Assembly (NCBI GenBank): GCA_900466945.1
Contig: UBNV01000003.1
Location: 124,001 to 188,000, forward strand
Reading direction: 5' to 3'
From: Hyphomicrobiales bacterium
GTDB lineage: Bacteria > Pseudomonadota > Alphaproteobacteria > Rhizobiales > Rhizobiaceae
DNA length: 64,000 nt
Shown here in pieces: positions 20,401 through 27,956 of this stretch; positions within the stretch are counted from its first letter, which is position 1, and each line of letters begins with the position of its first letter. The notes under the pieces were generated by a model, which was not told where the DNA came from, did not search any database, and was given only the letters and a program-made list of their open reading frames with translations. The position numbers were made by a program, and so were the translations under genes.

Positions 20401-21138
20401 GGGCTCGGCGATGGCCGCAGGCAGATCAGCATCGTCTTCGTCGGTAAAGTCGTCGCTCGGATCCATCTGTCCGAGGATGGTCTCGACCGCGAAGAGCAGG
20501 TGCAGGGCGGGAGTGTCGGAGATCTTGCCAATGGCTGCTGGCAGATGGCCGAGGCCTGTCGGGATCGGTCGCTTCACCAGCCGGTCGCCATCCGCGTCGA
20601 CGAGCGTAACCAGCATGCGCGTCGTCTGCTGCGTCACGCCCAGGGCAGCGAAGCCTTCGGAGCTGGCTATCAGCCCGCCGTCACCGTCAAGCACGACCAT
20701 ATGCGTGTCCGGGTCGTCGAAACCGCTCATCAGGTCCGCCGCGAGCTGTCGCACGTCTCCGCTGGAAGGCTTGACCGGTGGCACGGCAAGCAGGATCACC
20801 GGCTCGCCGCGGCGAACCTCGATACATTCCGCAACCGCCGTCACTGGCACCTTCTGGAAGCCGGACGTGATGCGCAGCATCAGATTGCGGCTGTCGCCGA
20901 TTGTTGCCAGCTGCCGCGCCGCCGTCTCGATCTGCCGGAAGGTGATATCGCTGCGCCGAGGACCATCCTCGAGAAAGTCGTAGATCGAGGCAGCCCCGAA
21001 GAAGCGCGCACCTGCGCCATTGCACCAGAGCACCCGCTCCAGTCCCGGCGCAAACAGCACCAGCGCTTCGCCTCGCGCAAGGCGCGGGCGGATCTGGTCG
21101 TGCACGGCGACATCTATGAAAGGGTATTGAGCGGGCAT
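17452..21138 (-). CDS. cbrA: Large PAS-domain sensor histidine kinase, CbrA-like
   Basis: This 1228-residue protein has no membrane helix, so it is probably cytoplasmic. The N-terminal third has degenerate PAS-like folds. A very acidic, proline-rich linker follows (roughly residues 225-350 and 515-700), then a PAS domain (LMPVALLVHVGDRLIHANPE), a second PAS domain (SILETATDGVVILDSDGDI), and HisKA with the phosphorylated His1005 in HEIRTPLNAIIGF. HATPase_c boxes N (NILANAIRF), G1 (DTGIGM) and G2 (GDGTGLGLPL) follow. The architecture and the divergent phasin gene match S. meliloti CbrA, a DivJ/PleC/PdhS-family kinase acting on DivK in cell-cycle and envelope control. No response regulator is adjacent. 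Confidence 0.82.
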   Translation of the reverse strand: MPAQYPFIDVAVHDQIRPRLARGEALVLFAPGLERVLWCNGAGARFFGAASIYDFLEDGPRRSDITFRQIETAARQLATIGDSRNLMLRITSGFQKVPVTAVAECIEVRRGEPVILLAVPPVKPSSGDVRQLAADLMSGFDDPDTHMVVLDGDGGLIASSEGFAALGVTQQTTRMLVTLVDADGDRLVKRPIPTGLGHLPAAIGKISDTPALHLLFAVETILGQMDPSDDFTDEDDADLPAAIAEPVRSDDTIEDMSEAEAIEPEPAVDDADMPSPAAPFESVIAAIGDIEEIEPDTDELNDSDDVEEDQVVEAVEADELHAEPASLPADQDNEPFVEAPVVPTEETPVEAAPVAEIVPVAAVTAPRLLQSASGDDRFVFSQDRRATRFVWKIDAEGRFSEVSSEFAQAVGPRAADINGVAFSDLAALFNLDPEGKIGDLLKKRDTWSGKTIYWPVEGTRLVVPVDLAALPTYTRNRDFDGFRGFGIVRVADAQEDPDAIGMTFLREEPVVEDLIEPTVEVTQDPDEDLVEFLTELSEGESHPPEDFVEDQIAETGEDVLNVLLHSDDDIVEAPDAEADVADPAPDVDEDVPPPRPAAYEPPVLRIMEPHKPSLPDKVVQLQDHRARQRDALTPGEQAAFQEIARKLDPLGLRAKVEQSLTPSEPPVLRSEPAAPAPQPPEPPAAVSPVAVAQPPLSELTPEDTLPELPSERTTGKRERSLTAEIVDLMPVALLVHVGDRLIHANPEFFSLTGYKTLAELDEAGGLDTLIQRRDLETPGDEAGQVVALCADDRLMPVTARLQSVRFEETSALMLALIAQPEDRTRADIPAEPPADMPTPVAASVSTPAQASELARVKVEVEEMRSILETATDGVVILDSDGDIRSMNRAASALFNFDDMETRGKPFVMLFAHESQKSILDYLNGLSGHGVASVLNDGREVIGREASGGFLPLFMTIGKLTSSNGYCAVIRDITQWKRTEEELRNAKRAAETANAHKTDFLARVSHEIRTPLNAIIGFADMMANEHFGPVGHPRYGEYAHDIVRSGRHVLDIVNDLLDISKIEAGEMELDFSSVGLNEMVQAAVSIVQPQANSQRVIIRTALSQAVPNVVADGRSIKQIVLNILANAIRFTPSGGQIIVSTAYEPNGSVVLRIRDTGIGMSRSELEQAMKPFRQVSTGTPRNRGDGTGLGLPLTKAMVDANRAQFAISSTPNEGTLVEVMFPSPRVLAD

Positions 21139-21277
21139 TTGGGAACCTGCACTTCATGGCCTGCGAGTAAATTAACAGATTTTTAATAGCTAGGCAGTGC
21201 CCCTGGGTCCAGAAAGTGGAGCGCCTTTCGGTCGATAAGGTTAATCCGGCTGAATTATCAACATGCAGAAAAACTAA

Positions 21278-21310
21278 TTGTGCAGTGCACAATGATATTG
21301 CAATGCACAA
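21278..21310. promoter_or_regulatory. Two TGCA-rich PhaR/AniA-type sites upstream of phaP
   Basis: TTGTGCAGTGCACAA (21278-21292, perfect 6-bp arms) and TTGCAATGCACAA (21298-21310) each contain the core TGCARTGCA, and their centres are 18 bases apart. PhaR, the PHB-sensing repressor, binds TGCA-rich sequences before phasin genes in related bacteria. The sites lie 76-108 bases before the phasin start and could also affect cbrA in the other direction. Confidence 0.65.
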
Positions 21311-21385
21311 TGATCGGTGCTATATGCAGTCCATGAATGAAACATGAGGGGTCACCAAGGACCCCGCGACAAGAGGAAATGCACC

Positions 21386-21826
21386 ATGAACACCAAGGAT
21401 ATGTTCTCTTTCTCGACCTTCGACCCCTCGAAGATGCAGGAAAGCTTCCGTGACTTCGCCGAAAAGGGCGCAGCCCAGTCGAAGGAAGCCTATGCCAAGA
21501 TGAAGACCGCGACGGAAGAAGCCACGAAGACCGTGGAAGCCACCGTCCAGACGGCCCAGGCCGGCACGGTCGAACTTGGCCTCAAGGCTATCGACGCCAT
21601 GCGCACCAATGCCGAACTGTCGCTGTCCCACATGGAAGCGCTCCTCGGCGTGAAGTCGGTTGCCGAGCTCGTCGAACTGCAGACTGCTTTCATCCGCAAG
21701 CAGGCTGAAGTGACGATCGAGCACGCCAAGTCCATCCAGGAAACCGCCAAGAAGGTGACCGAGACCGTGACGAAGCCGGGCAAGGAAGCTGCCGAGAAGG
21801 TCATGTCCTCGCTGAAGGTTGCCTGA
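21386..21826 (+). CDS. phaP: Phasin, polyhydroxyalkanoate granule-associated protein
   Basis: This 146-residue, almost wholly helical protein coats polyhydroxybutyrate granules and controls their number and size. The phasin domain covers about residues 35-125 (ATEEATKTVEATVQTAQAG, and ELQTAFIRKQAEVTIEHAK), with an alanine/lysine-rich tail (KPGKEAAEKVMSSLKVA). It has no signal peptide and no cysteine. AGAGGAAA precedes the ATG. It is transcribed alone, ending at a strong terminator, and two PhaR-type sites lie upstream. Its proximity to acetoacetyl-CoA synthetase and aceA fits PHB and acetyl-CoA metabolism. Confidence 0.95.
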   Translation: MNTKDMFSFSTFDPSKMQESFRDFAEKGAAQSKEAYAKMKTATEEATKTVEATVQTAQAGTVELGLKAIDAMRTNAELSLSHMEALLGVKSVAELVELQTAFIRKQAEVTIEHAKSIQETAKKVTETVTKPGKEAAEKVMSSLKVA

Positions 21827-21863
21827 TCGCCTGACGCGACCAGAAAATCCTCCCAAGGATCTT

Positions 21864-21890
21864 GGGCCGGGCCTTCAAGCCCGGCCTTTT
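21864..21890 (+). terminator. Rho-independent terminator of phaP
   Basis: GGCCGGGC-CTTCAA-GCCCGGCC is followed by TTTTC, 38 bases after the phasin stop codon. Confidence 0.88.
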
Positions 21891-21989
21891 CATATCCCGA
21901 GCCTTTTCACGCGATGTGCAGAAAGGGCTTGAAAAAAAATCCATCTGCTCGTATGTGACCCCTCGACGGCGTCAGTGACGCGGTCATGT

Positions 21990-22066
21990 GCGGTTGTAGC
22001 TCAGTTGGTTAGAGCGCAGGTTTGTGGCACCTGAGGTCGGAGGTTCAATTCCCCCCAACCGTACCA
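21990..22066 (+). tRNA. tRNA-His (anticodon GTG), CCA encoded
   Basis: A full cloverleaf can be drawn: acceptor GCGGTTG/CAACCGT, D arm GCTC/GAGC with AGTTGGTTA, anticodon arm CAGGT-TTGTGGC-ACCTG, variable AGGTC and T arm GGAGG-TTCAATT-CCCCC, ending ACCA. The anticodon GTG reads CAC/CAU. The base before position 1 is T rather than G, and the discriminator is A73 rather than C73. The usual G(-1):C73 identity pair is therefore absent, as known for many alphaproteobacteria. Nearby phasin and PilZ genes have no known link to it. Confidence 0.97.
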
Positions 22067-22251
22067 TTTTCTCCCCTTGCCATTATCGACGATCAGTTCC
22101 TGAATTTGACCTCTGCCGTACCGATCGTTCGCAATGATGATCGTTAAAATGCGACCAGAGCTGTTGACGTGATGGCAACAGCTTCTGCAATTCCAACTTT
22201 GCCTTCGCCGGATTTGATGCTCTGACTGCGCAAGTGCCCAGCGGAGGTGTG

Positions 22252-22539
22252 ATGGAGCGTCGAGGTTTTGTGCGTCAGCCCTGCGAGGCGACCTCGCTCA
22301 TTCTCCAGTTTGGTTGCCATTTCCGCGGATGGATCTCTAACTGGAGTCCCAGGGGCTTCAATCTGGTCCTGGGCGACGACATCTTGCTCGATCGGGCCGA
22401 GCACTTCATCATCTATAGCCACCGTTTCGATGTCTTGCATGCCGAAGTCGTGTGGCGCAGGGACGGCCGTATCGGCGCCCGCATCCACAACTGGCGCACG
22501 GCCGCTGCCGGTGCCGTGCTTTGTCCGGCGATCTCATAG
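22252..22539 (+). CDS. Single-domain PilZ protein, likely c-di-GMP binding
   Basis: The 95-residue protein has both signature PilZ motifs: RxxxR at residues 4-8 (RGFVR) and the (D/N)xSxxG motif at 30-35 (NWSPRG). Beta-strand-rich sequence of the right length follows for one domain. Such stand-alone PilZ proteins act as c-di-GMP receptors that regulate motility or polysaccharide through protein contacts. The ATG at 22252 has GGAGG upstream. An in-frame GTG at 22234 is less likely. Partner genes are not nearby, although a chemoreceptor lies at the window start. Confidence 0.8.
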   Translation: MERRGFVRQPCEATSLILQFGCHFRGWISNWSPRGFNLVLGDDILLDRAEHFIIYSHRFDVLHAEVVWRRDGRIGARIHNWRTAAAGAVLCPAIS

Positions 22540-22554
22540 TCTCGGCCGATTGGT

Positions 22555-22830
22555 CTAGCGGGCGCAGGCTTCGCGGTAGAACCCGTTCAGCGTCGAAAGC
22601 ACGGCTTGTTGAAACGCGAGGATCTCCAGCCGGATATGCTCCAAGGAACAGCCAAGCGCGGATAGTTCGGCACCCAGTCTGCGGCACAGCCGGATCCAGA
22701 ACTGGTCCGCCTGGTTTCCATGCAGCCGATCGAGTTCCCGCGCGGACTGCGCGACGAGCTCCCATTGGCGTGCGAGGGGAAAAATGGTCAGCGATGGCTC
22801 GTCTGACGAAATGCGATTGTAGTGCTGCAC
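22555..22830 (-). CDS. Small helical hypothetical protein, DUF6074-like
   Basis: This soluble 91-residue protein contains FPLARQWELVAQSARELDRL then ADQFWIRLCRRLGAELSALG. The pattern resembles small rhizobial proteins grouped as DUF6074, from memory. It is convergent with the PilZ gene, and only 15 bases separate the stops. No catalytic or metal motif is visible and no role can be inferred. Confidence 0.65.
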   Translation of the reverse strand: MQHYNRISSDEPSLTIFPLARQWELVAQSARELDRLHGNQADQFWIRLCRRLGAELSALGCSLEHIRLEILAFQQAVLSTLNGFYREACAR

Positions 22831-23015
22831 GAATAGGCTCCACTGGGGCTGATGCCGTTAACTTTAGGGTGTGGGAATGCCATGCACGTCGAACGCACTA
22901 TCTGAAAACATGCAAAAATATTGATAAATGTTTGTTTTCCGTCAACTTGAGTTGACAGTTTTCCCCAGCCTAGTTTGGCCGACAAGCGTTTCAAGGATCG
23001 AGGCGCGGCCGGACG

Positions 23016-23044
23016 AAAAACCCCGCCATGTTGCCATGACGGGG
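23016..23044 (-). terminator. Rho-independent terminator of ilvE
   Basis: On the minus strand CCCCGTCATG pairs with CATGGCGGGG (one G-U pair) around GCAA, followed by TTTTT. It starts 30 bases past the ilvE stop. Confidence 0.82.
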
Positions 23045-23073
23045 CCAAAGGTTTCGACGCGAGTCGAGTAAGC

Positions 23074-24177
23074 TCAGGCGCGGGCCACTTCCTTCACCCA
23101 GCCATGCGTATCGGCGACGGAGCCGCGCTGGATGCCGGTCAGCTGGTTGCGCAGCTTCTCCGTTTCCATGCCAGTTCCGGCATTGCCGATGACGAATTCG
23201 CCGGCCGGATGACGAACGGTGCCTATGGCCGCGACGACGGCTGCCGTGCCGCAGGCAAAGGCCTCGCGCAATTTGCCGCTCTTGGCATCGGCCATCCATT
23301 CGTCGAAGGAATAGGGCCGTTCGATGACCTCAAGGCCGTTGTCGCCGGCAAGCTTGATGATCGAGGCGCGCGTGATGCCCGGCAGGATGGTGCCCGACAG
23401 CGGCGGCGTGACGACCGTGTTGTCGTCCATGACGAAGAAGACATTCATGCCGCCCAGCTCTTCGATCCACTTGTGTTCGGCAGCGTCGAGGAAGACGACC
23501 TGGTCGCAGCCGCGGCTCGAGGCTTCCTTCTGGGCAAGAAGGCTGGCGGCATAATTGCCACCGCACTTGGCCGCACCCGTGCCGCCGGGAGCCGCACGCG
23601 TGTAATGTTCACTGACCCACAGCGTCACTGGCTTGCTGCCGCCCTTGAAATAAGGACCAACAGGCGAGGCGATCACGCAGAAGATGTATTCGCGCGAGGG
23701 GCGGACGCCGAGGAAGGCTTCGCTGGCAAACATGAAGGGACGCAGATAAAGGCTGCCTTCGCCTTCCGGAACCCACTTGGCGTCGATCTTCACCAGTTCC
23801 TCGACAGCCTTGAGGAAAAGCTCTTCCGGCACGTCAGGCATGGCCATACGCTCGGCCGACCTGTTGAAGCGGCGCGCATTTTCTTCCGGGCGAAAGAGCG
23901 TGATGCGGCCGTTTGCGCCCTTGTAGGCTTTCATACCCTCGAAGATTTCCTGGGCGTAATGCAACACGCTTGCGGCCGGATCGATCTGGAACGGCTTGCG
24001 GGCGGAAACTTCCGGGCTGTGCCAGCCCTTGTCGACATGCCAGTGCACCACCGCCATGTGGTCGGTAAACAGCGTGCCGAAGCCCAGGTTTTCAAAAGCC
24101 TTCAGCCGCTCGGCTTCTGGCATGGGCGCGGCATTCGGAACGATCTGGAAGTCGAGGAGTGCGGTATTCGTGGTCAT
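23074..24177 (-). CDS. ilvE: Branched-chain amino acid aminotransferase
   Basis: The 367-residue PLP enzyme performs the last step of leucine, isoleucine and valine synthesis (and the first of their breakdown), using glutamate. It is of the class IV fold, long BCAT subtype. The PLP lysine is Lys204 in GAAKCGGNYA, and conserved segments HYAQEIFEGMKAYKG and GSLYLRPFMFASEAFLGV are present. I chose the start MTTNTALLDF at 24177. The longer frame to 24222 has no conserved sequence. It is monocistronic, with its own terminator. Confidence 0.95.
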   Translation of the reverse strand: MTTNTALLDFQIVPNAAPMPEAERLKAFENLGFGTLFTDHMAVVHWHVDKGWHSPEVSARKPFQIDPAASVLHYAQEIFEGMKAYKGANGRITLFRPEENARRFNRSAERMAMPDVPEELFLKAVEELVKIDAKWVPEGEGSLYLRPFMFASEAFLGVRPSREYIFCVIASPVGPYFKGGSKPVTLWVSEHYTRAAPGGTGAAKCGGNYAASLLAQKEASSRGCDQVVFLDAAEHKWIEELGGMNVFFVMDDNTVVTPPLSGTILPGITRASIIKLAGDNGLEVIERPYSFDEWMADAKSGKLREAFACGTAAVVAAIGTVRHPAGEFVIGNAGTGMETEKLRNQLTGIQRGSVADTHGWVKEVARA

Positions 24178-24338
24178 GGAGAGCCTGTGCCTGAGCTGTT
24201 CACGGTTGCGCTGGCCGCGCACTCGATTTTACGGTCGCGGCCGGTGCCGTCGTTTGTGCGGTTTGATCCCGATTTGTCAACAGAAACCATGCCGTCGCAA
24301 TGCAGCAAAACGCCCGGATCGCAGGGCCGACAGCCGGT

Positions 24339-24980
24339 TCAGCCCGTCAGCAGCCCAAACAGGAACCAGATACCGGCCAGCGAAATGGCGGCACCGAGTG
24401 CCTGCACCAGCCGACCGCCTGCGATAGGCTTGAGGGCAGCACCGATTGCAATGCCAACGACATGTATGACGCCGGTGGAGACGACGAAGCCGACGGTGAA
24501 GGCGGCCGGGTCACTGGCGCGCGGCGCCAGCGCCCCGTGCGGGACGCCGTGCAGCAGGGCGAAGATGGAGATGAGCAGAAGCGCGGCCCATTCGGGGGCT
24601 TTCCACTTTGCCGCGATGACCCCGCCAAGAACCAGAACGGAGAGCGCGATCCCGACCTGCACGATCTCCGTCGGCAATAGACCCAGCATGCCAAGCACGC
24701 CGCCCACGCACATGATCATCGGGAAAGTGGCGGGGAGGGTCCAGACCGTACGTCCCCCGATCTGGGCGCCCCAGAGACCGACGGCCAGCATGGCGAGAAA
24801 ATGGTCCGGCCCGGCCAGAGGATGGCCGAAGCCCGAGCCGAAACCGCCAAGCGGTCCGTCCATCACATGGGCACTCGCCGTGGAAGGCAGGAGCAGCATA
24901 GCGGCCAAGACGTGGGCGAGCCGGAGGCTGCGCGCCGTGTCACCCTGTGATCGCTGTAAGGGAGGAAGCCTCACCATCAT
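24339..24980 (-). CDS. HupE/UreJ-family membrane protein, copy 1
   Basis: The protein has 213 residues. A signal-type first helix (LAHVLAAMLLLPSTASAHV) is followed by about six helices. The family hallmark is GFGHPLAGPDHFLAMLAVGLWG, and histidines recur in FALLHGVPHGALAP and GVIHVVGIAIG. HupE/UreJ proteins are linked to nickel (or cobalt) uptake for hydrogenase and urease. It is divergent from a close paralogue 199 bp away. No hydrogenase or urease genes are in the window, so the metal and purpose are open. Confidence 0.88.
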   Translation of the reverse strand: MMVRLPPLQRSQGDTARSLRLAHVLAAMLLLPSTASAHVMDGPLGGFGSGFGHPLAGPDHFLAMLAVGLWGAQIGGRTVWTLPATFPMIMCVGGVLGMLGLLPTEIVQVGIALSVLVLGGVIAAKWKAPEWAALLLISIFALLHGVPHGALAPRASDPAAFTVGFVVSTGVIHVVGIAIGAALKPIAGGRLVQALGAAISLAGIWFLFGLLTG

Positions 24981-25179
24981 CGCTGCTCCGTCTGACTTGT
25001 CGTGCCTATTGGGCCGCTAGAGGCCGCGGTCGATCGTTTGGCCGGCTGCGGCAACAGATCCTCGTCTACATTCTCAAACGATTCGGATATAGTCACACCG
25101 ATCCAGGATCCGCCATGCAGACCACGCTCTGCCGAGCTGCGCGACGAGTCCGGTTCATCGCAACATTCCGGAGAAGCCC

Positions 25180-25770
25180 ATGTCGTTCAATCGTCCTCGT
25201 CATATCCTTGGCCTTGCCTTGCTTGTGCTGGCTTTGCCCGGCACCGCCAATGCGCATGTGCTCGCGGGTGAGGGGGGCGGTTTCCTGCACGGGTTCGAGC
25301 ATCCGCTGTCTGGCCTCGACCATATGTTGGCGATGTTCTGCGTTGGTCTCTGGGGCGCGCAAATGGGTGGCCGCTCGGTCTGGAGCCTGCCGATCGCCTT
25401 TCCGTTGATCATGGTCATCGGCGGCATGATGGGCATTGCGGGTGTACCGCTGCCGGCCGTCGAAAGCGGCATTGCCCTTTCGATCATTGTGCTGGGCGCG
25501 GCCATCGCCTTCCTCTGGCGACCGCCGGAATGGCTCGCCGTGCTCGTGATCGGGGCCTTCGCCATCTTCCACGGTTATGCACATGGCGCCGAGCTGCCCA
25601 CAGCCGCCGATCCCGCAGACTACGCCTTGGGCTTTGTCGTCGCTACCGGCCTCATCCATCTCGCCGGCATTGCGGTTGGGCTCGGTTTTCAGCGTTTTCA
25701 CGGAGGCCAGCTGGCCCGGGCTTTGGGTGGGCTGATCGGCCTCGGCGGCGTCTACTTCCTCGTCGCCTGA
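25180..25770 (+). CDS. HupE/UreJ-family membrane protein, copy 2
   Basis: The 196-residue paralogue of the divergent neighbour has signal peptide ALLVLALPGTANAHV, hallmark GFEHPLSGLDHMLAMFCVGLWG, and histidine motifs FHGYAHGAELP and GLIHLAGIAVG. It is predicted to be a metal permease or permease part for Ni/Co. Its stop overlaps the start of the next gene (TGATG), so translation is coupled in a three-gene unit. Confidence 0.9.
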   Translation: MSFNRPRHILGLALLVLALPGTANAHVLAGEGGGFLHGFEHPLSGLDHMLAMFCVGLWGAQMGGRSVWSLPIAFPLIMVIGGMMGIAGVPLPAVESGIALSIIVLGAAIAFLWRPPEWLAVLVIGAFAIFHGYAHGAELPTAADPADYALGFVVATGLIHLAGIAVGLGFQRFHGGQLARALGGLIGLGGVYFLVA

Positions 25771-26453
25771 TGGTCGTTTCGCCATTCCGTCTTCTCTCAG
25801 TGCTGCCCTTGCTGCTCGGGGCTGCGGTGGCAGCCACGTCCTTGATGCCTGGATTGTCTGACGGAAGCTCGGCCTACGCGGCCATCGCCACCGCCGAGTT
25901 CCTGCTGCCGCTTGTGGGCATCGGCGTGCTGCTGGGACAGCTGCAGAGGCGCTCCGCCCTTGCAGGTCTGCTCGGCCTTCTCTTTGGTTGCCTCTGCGGC
26001 GTCTTTTTCCGAGAAGCCTTATATGGTCTTATGGCGCCAGTGCCGGGGGCCGCTGCCCATCTCTTTCTGGCGGGGCCTATTGCCTGTGCGCTAATTGGGC
26101 TCGTTCTGGTTCTGCCGCCTGCTCTTCGCTCCTGGCTATCGCTGCCGGCGCTCGCTGCTGCCGGCGCCGCCCTCGCGATCGCCACACGCCTCGGCGACCC
26201 GACGCTGTTTGCCAGCCATTACCGGCTGAGCGCGCCGCTCGTTCAGGCCGCCCTGATCTTCACCGTCGCCTTGCCAGTTTCCAACTGTCGGGCCCCGGGC
26301 TTCATCATTGCTGCCCGCATACTGGGCAGCTGGATGCTCGCCGCGGCCTTGCTCTATGGCGGCGCCTATCTGGCAGCTCGCGACACCAGCCTGACGCCAC
26401 CGATCTTCCCAAATATGCCGCAACTGTCCTCGCCGGCGGTTGTTGCTCCATGA
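25770..26453 (+). CDS. Polytopic membrane protein of unknown function, coupled to hupE copy 2
   Basis: The protein has 227 residues with about seven predicted helices, starting MVVSPFRLLSVLPLLLG. It has one conserved-looking loop, FFREALYGLMAPVPGAAAH. The start ATG shares a base with the hupE stop, and its own stop overlaps the next start (ATGA), which fixes both boundaries. I do not recognise the family. CbtA-type cobalt permeases have a similar size and helix number but not the same motifs. Context with HupE and a DUF1007-like protein suggests a part in metal transport. Confidence 0.75.
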   Translation: MVVSPFRLLSVLPLLLGAAVAATSLMPGLSDGSSAYAAIATAEFLLPLVGIGVLLGQLQRRSALAGLLGLLFGCLCGVFFREALYGLMAPVPGAAAHLFLAGPIACALIGLVLVLPPALRSWLSLPALAAAGAALAIATRLGDPTLFASHYRLSAPLVQAALIFTVALPVSNCRAPGFIIAARILGSWMLAAALLYGGAYLAARDTSLTPPIFPNMPQLSSPAVVAP

Positions 26454-27040
26454 TCACAAGATCTTGCCATCAAGCATTCCTGGCTGTGTTGCTGACCGCT
26501 GCCACCCCTGCGGCGGCCCATCCGGATGTCTCGGCCACCGCGCGTCTGGTCCTCCATCTCGATGACAATCGGCTTGCAAGCCTCTCGCAGCTCCTTGTCT
26601 TTGATGATGCGACCAGCCGACGCCTCGTCACGCGCTTCGACGACAATCGCGATGGCACATTGTCGGCCACGGAGCGGGGCGATCTCACAAGCGAAATGCT
26701 CGAACGTCTTTCCGCCCGACAATTTTTCATCGAAGCCGCTCTCGGGTCCGAGTGGCTCGCCATGCCCCGACCGATTTCCGTGAAAGTTGACGTCGTGGGC
26801 GAGAACATCGCCGTCACGGCGGATTACTGGTGGTCGGAGCCGCTTGCTCTACAAGAGCAGCCCTTCTCGGTGATGTTGCGCGATCGCGACTTCACCGTCG
26901 CCTTCCGATTCGACCCGGACACCCCAGCGATCATCAGCGGCACATCATCGGACTGTGACGTGTCCGTTACGGCGGAGCCGAACGAGGCCTATTTCGGCGG
27001 GCTCGTTATTCCCCAGGTTCTCCGAATCGCCTGTCGCTGA
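26450..27040 (+). CDS. Periplasmic DUF1007-like protein with an EF-hand-like loop
   Basis: The protein has 196 residues. A signal peptide ends near TPAAAHPDV, leaving His near the mature N-terminus, as DUF1007 proteins do. The stretch TRFDDNRDGTLSATE has the D-x-N-x-D-G spacing of an EF-hand-type calcium loop. The remainder is beta-rich (VKVDVVGENIAVTADYWW). DUF1007 genes are often next to nickel/cobalt exporters, which agrees with the HupE neighbour. It is the third gene of an overlapping unit and is convergent with the LysR gene, 17 bases away. Confidence 0.7.
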   Translation: MITRSCHQAFLAVLLTAATPAAAHPDVSATARLVLHLDDNRLASLSQLLVFDDATSRRLVTRFDDNRDGTLSATERGDLTSEMLERLSARQFFIEAALGSEWLAMPRPISVKVDVVGENIAVTADYWWSEPLALQEQPFSVMLRDRDFTVAFRFDPDTPAIISGTSSDCDVSVTAEPNEAYFGGLVIPQVLRIACR

Positions 27041-27057
27041 CAGGACCGGTCGGCGCA

Positions 27058-27939
27058 TCAGCCGAAGATCGCCCGATCCAGCTCGACGGCATCCTGCAGG
27101 AACTGCACGACCGCCCGGACGCGCACGAGTTCGCGGGCACTTTCATGGAACGTTGTCCAATAGGCACGCCGGATCGTGACGTCGGGCATGACCCGCACCA
27201 GGCTCTCATGCTGGCGCGCGATATAGCTGTGCAGGATGCCGATGCCGGCCCCGGCCAGCACGGCTTCCGTCTGCCCGATCGCCGAGGAGATCTCGAAACC
27301 GGCATTCCAGTCGCGCATCACCTCGCCGGTGAAATTGAGTGACGGCGTGAAGATCAGGTCCTCCACATAGCCGATGCGACGATGGGTCTTCAGCTCCTCC
27401 GGCGTTGCCGGCAATCCGTTCGCTTCGACATAGCCCTTCGAGGCATAGAGGCCGAGCGTGTAGTCGACGAGCTTCGACGAAACGAGCCGCCCCTGATCCG
27501 GCCGCTCCAGCGTCACGGCGATATCGGCCTCGCGCTGGGACAGCGAAAACGAGCGCGGCACCGGCACGAGCTGGATCTTCAGCTCCGGATGCCGCTCGAT
27601 CAGGGCGCCCAACCGTGATGCGAGGAAGAACACGCCGAAACCATCGGGCGCGCCGATGCGGACCGTGCCTGCCACCTGTGTGTCCGTCCGCCCGAGCCGC
27701 GCCTGGACCTCCAGCATTTCCGTTTCCATGCGCTCGGCAGAGGCGAGAAAAGCTTCGCCCTCGGCAGTCAGCTCGCAGCCGTTCGTTCGGCGGATGAACA
27801 GGCGTGTCTTCAGCGCCGTCTCCAGCGCCGTCAGTCGGCGCGAAAGCGTGGCGTGGTTCAGGCCCAGACGTCTGGATGCCGCCAGGATCTGGCCGGTCCG
27901 TGCCACGGCGAGGAATATGCGGACGTCATCCCAGTTCAT
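27058..27939 (-). CDS. LysR-family regulator, probable controller of mmsA
   Basis: The protein has 293 residues. The N-terminal helix-turn-helix (LAASRRLGLNHATLSRRLTALE) and LysR effector domain are of full length. I chose ATG 27939 (MNWDDVRIFLAVARTG), the usual family opening. The frame extends to 27966 but would enter the divergent operator. It is divergent from mmsA, and a 10-bp inverted repeat lies between them. The inducer is probably a valine or inositol breakdown intermediate, which is inferred. Confidence 0.9.
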   Translation of the reverse strand: MNWDDVRIFLAVARTGQILAASRRLGLNHATLSRRLTALETALKTRLFIRRTNGCELTAEGEAFLASAERMETEMLEVQARLGRTDTQVAGTVRIGAPDGFGVFFLASRLGALIERHPELKIQLVPVPRSFSLSQREADIAVTLERPDQGRLVSSKLVDYTLGLYASKGYVEANGLPATPEELKTHRRIGYVEDLIFTPSLNFTGEVMRDWNAGFEISSAIGQTEAVLAGAGIGILHSYIARQHESLVRVMPDVTIRRAYWTTFHESARELVRVRAVVQFLQDAVELDRAIFG

Positions 27940-27956
27940 GGCTGCCTTGTGTCGAA

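Noticed and set aside
22975..25020. 681-codon plus-strand frame across ilvE and the first hupE gene
   Set aside because: It runs antisense through two well-supported genes and through their intergenic terminator. It is a composition artefact.
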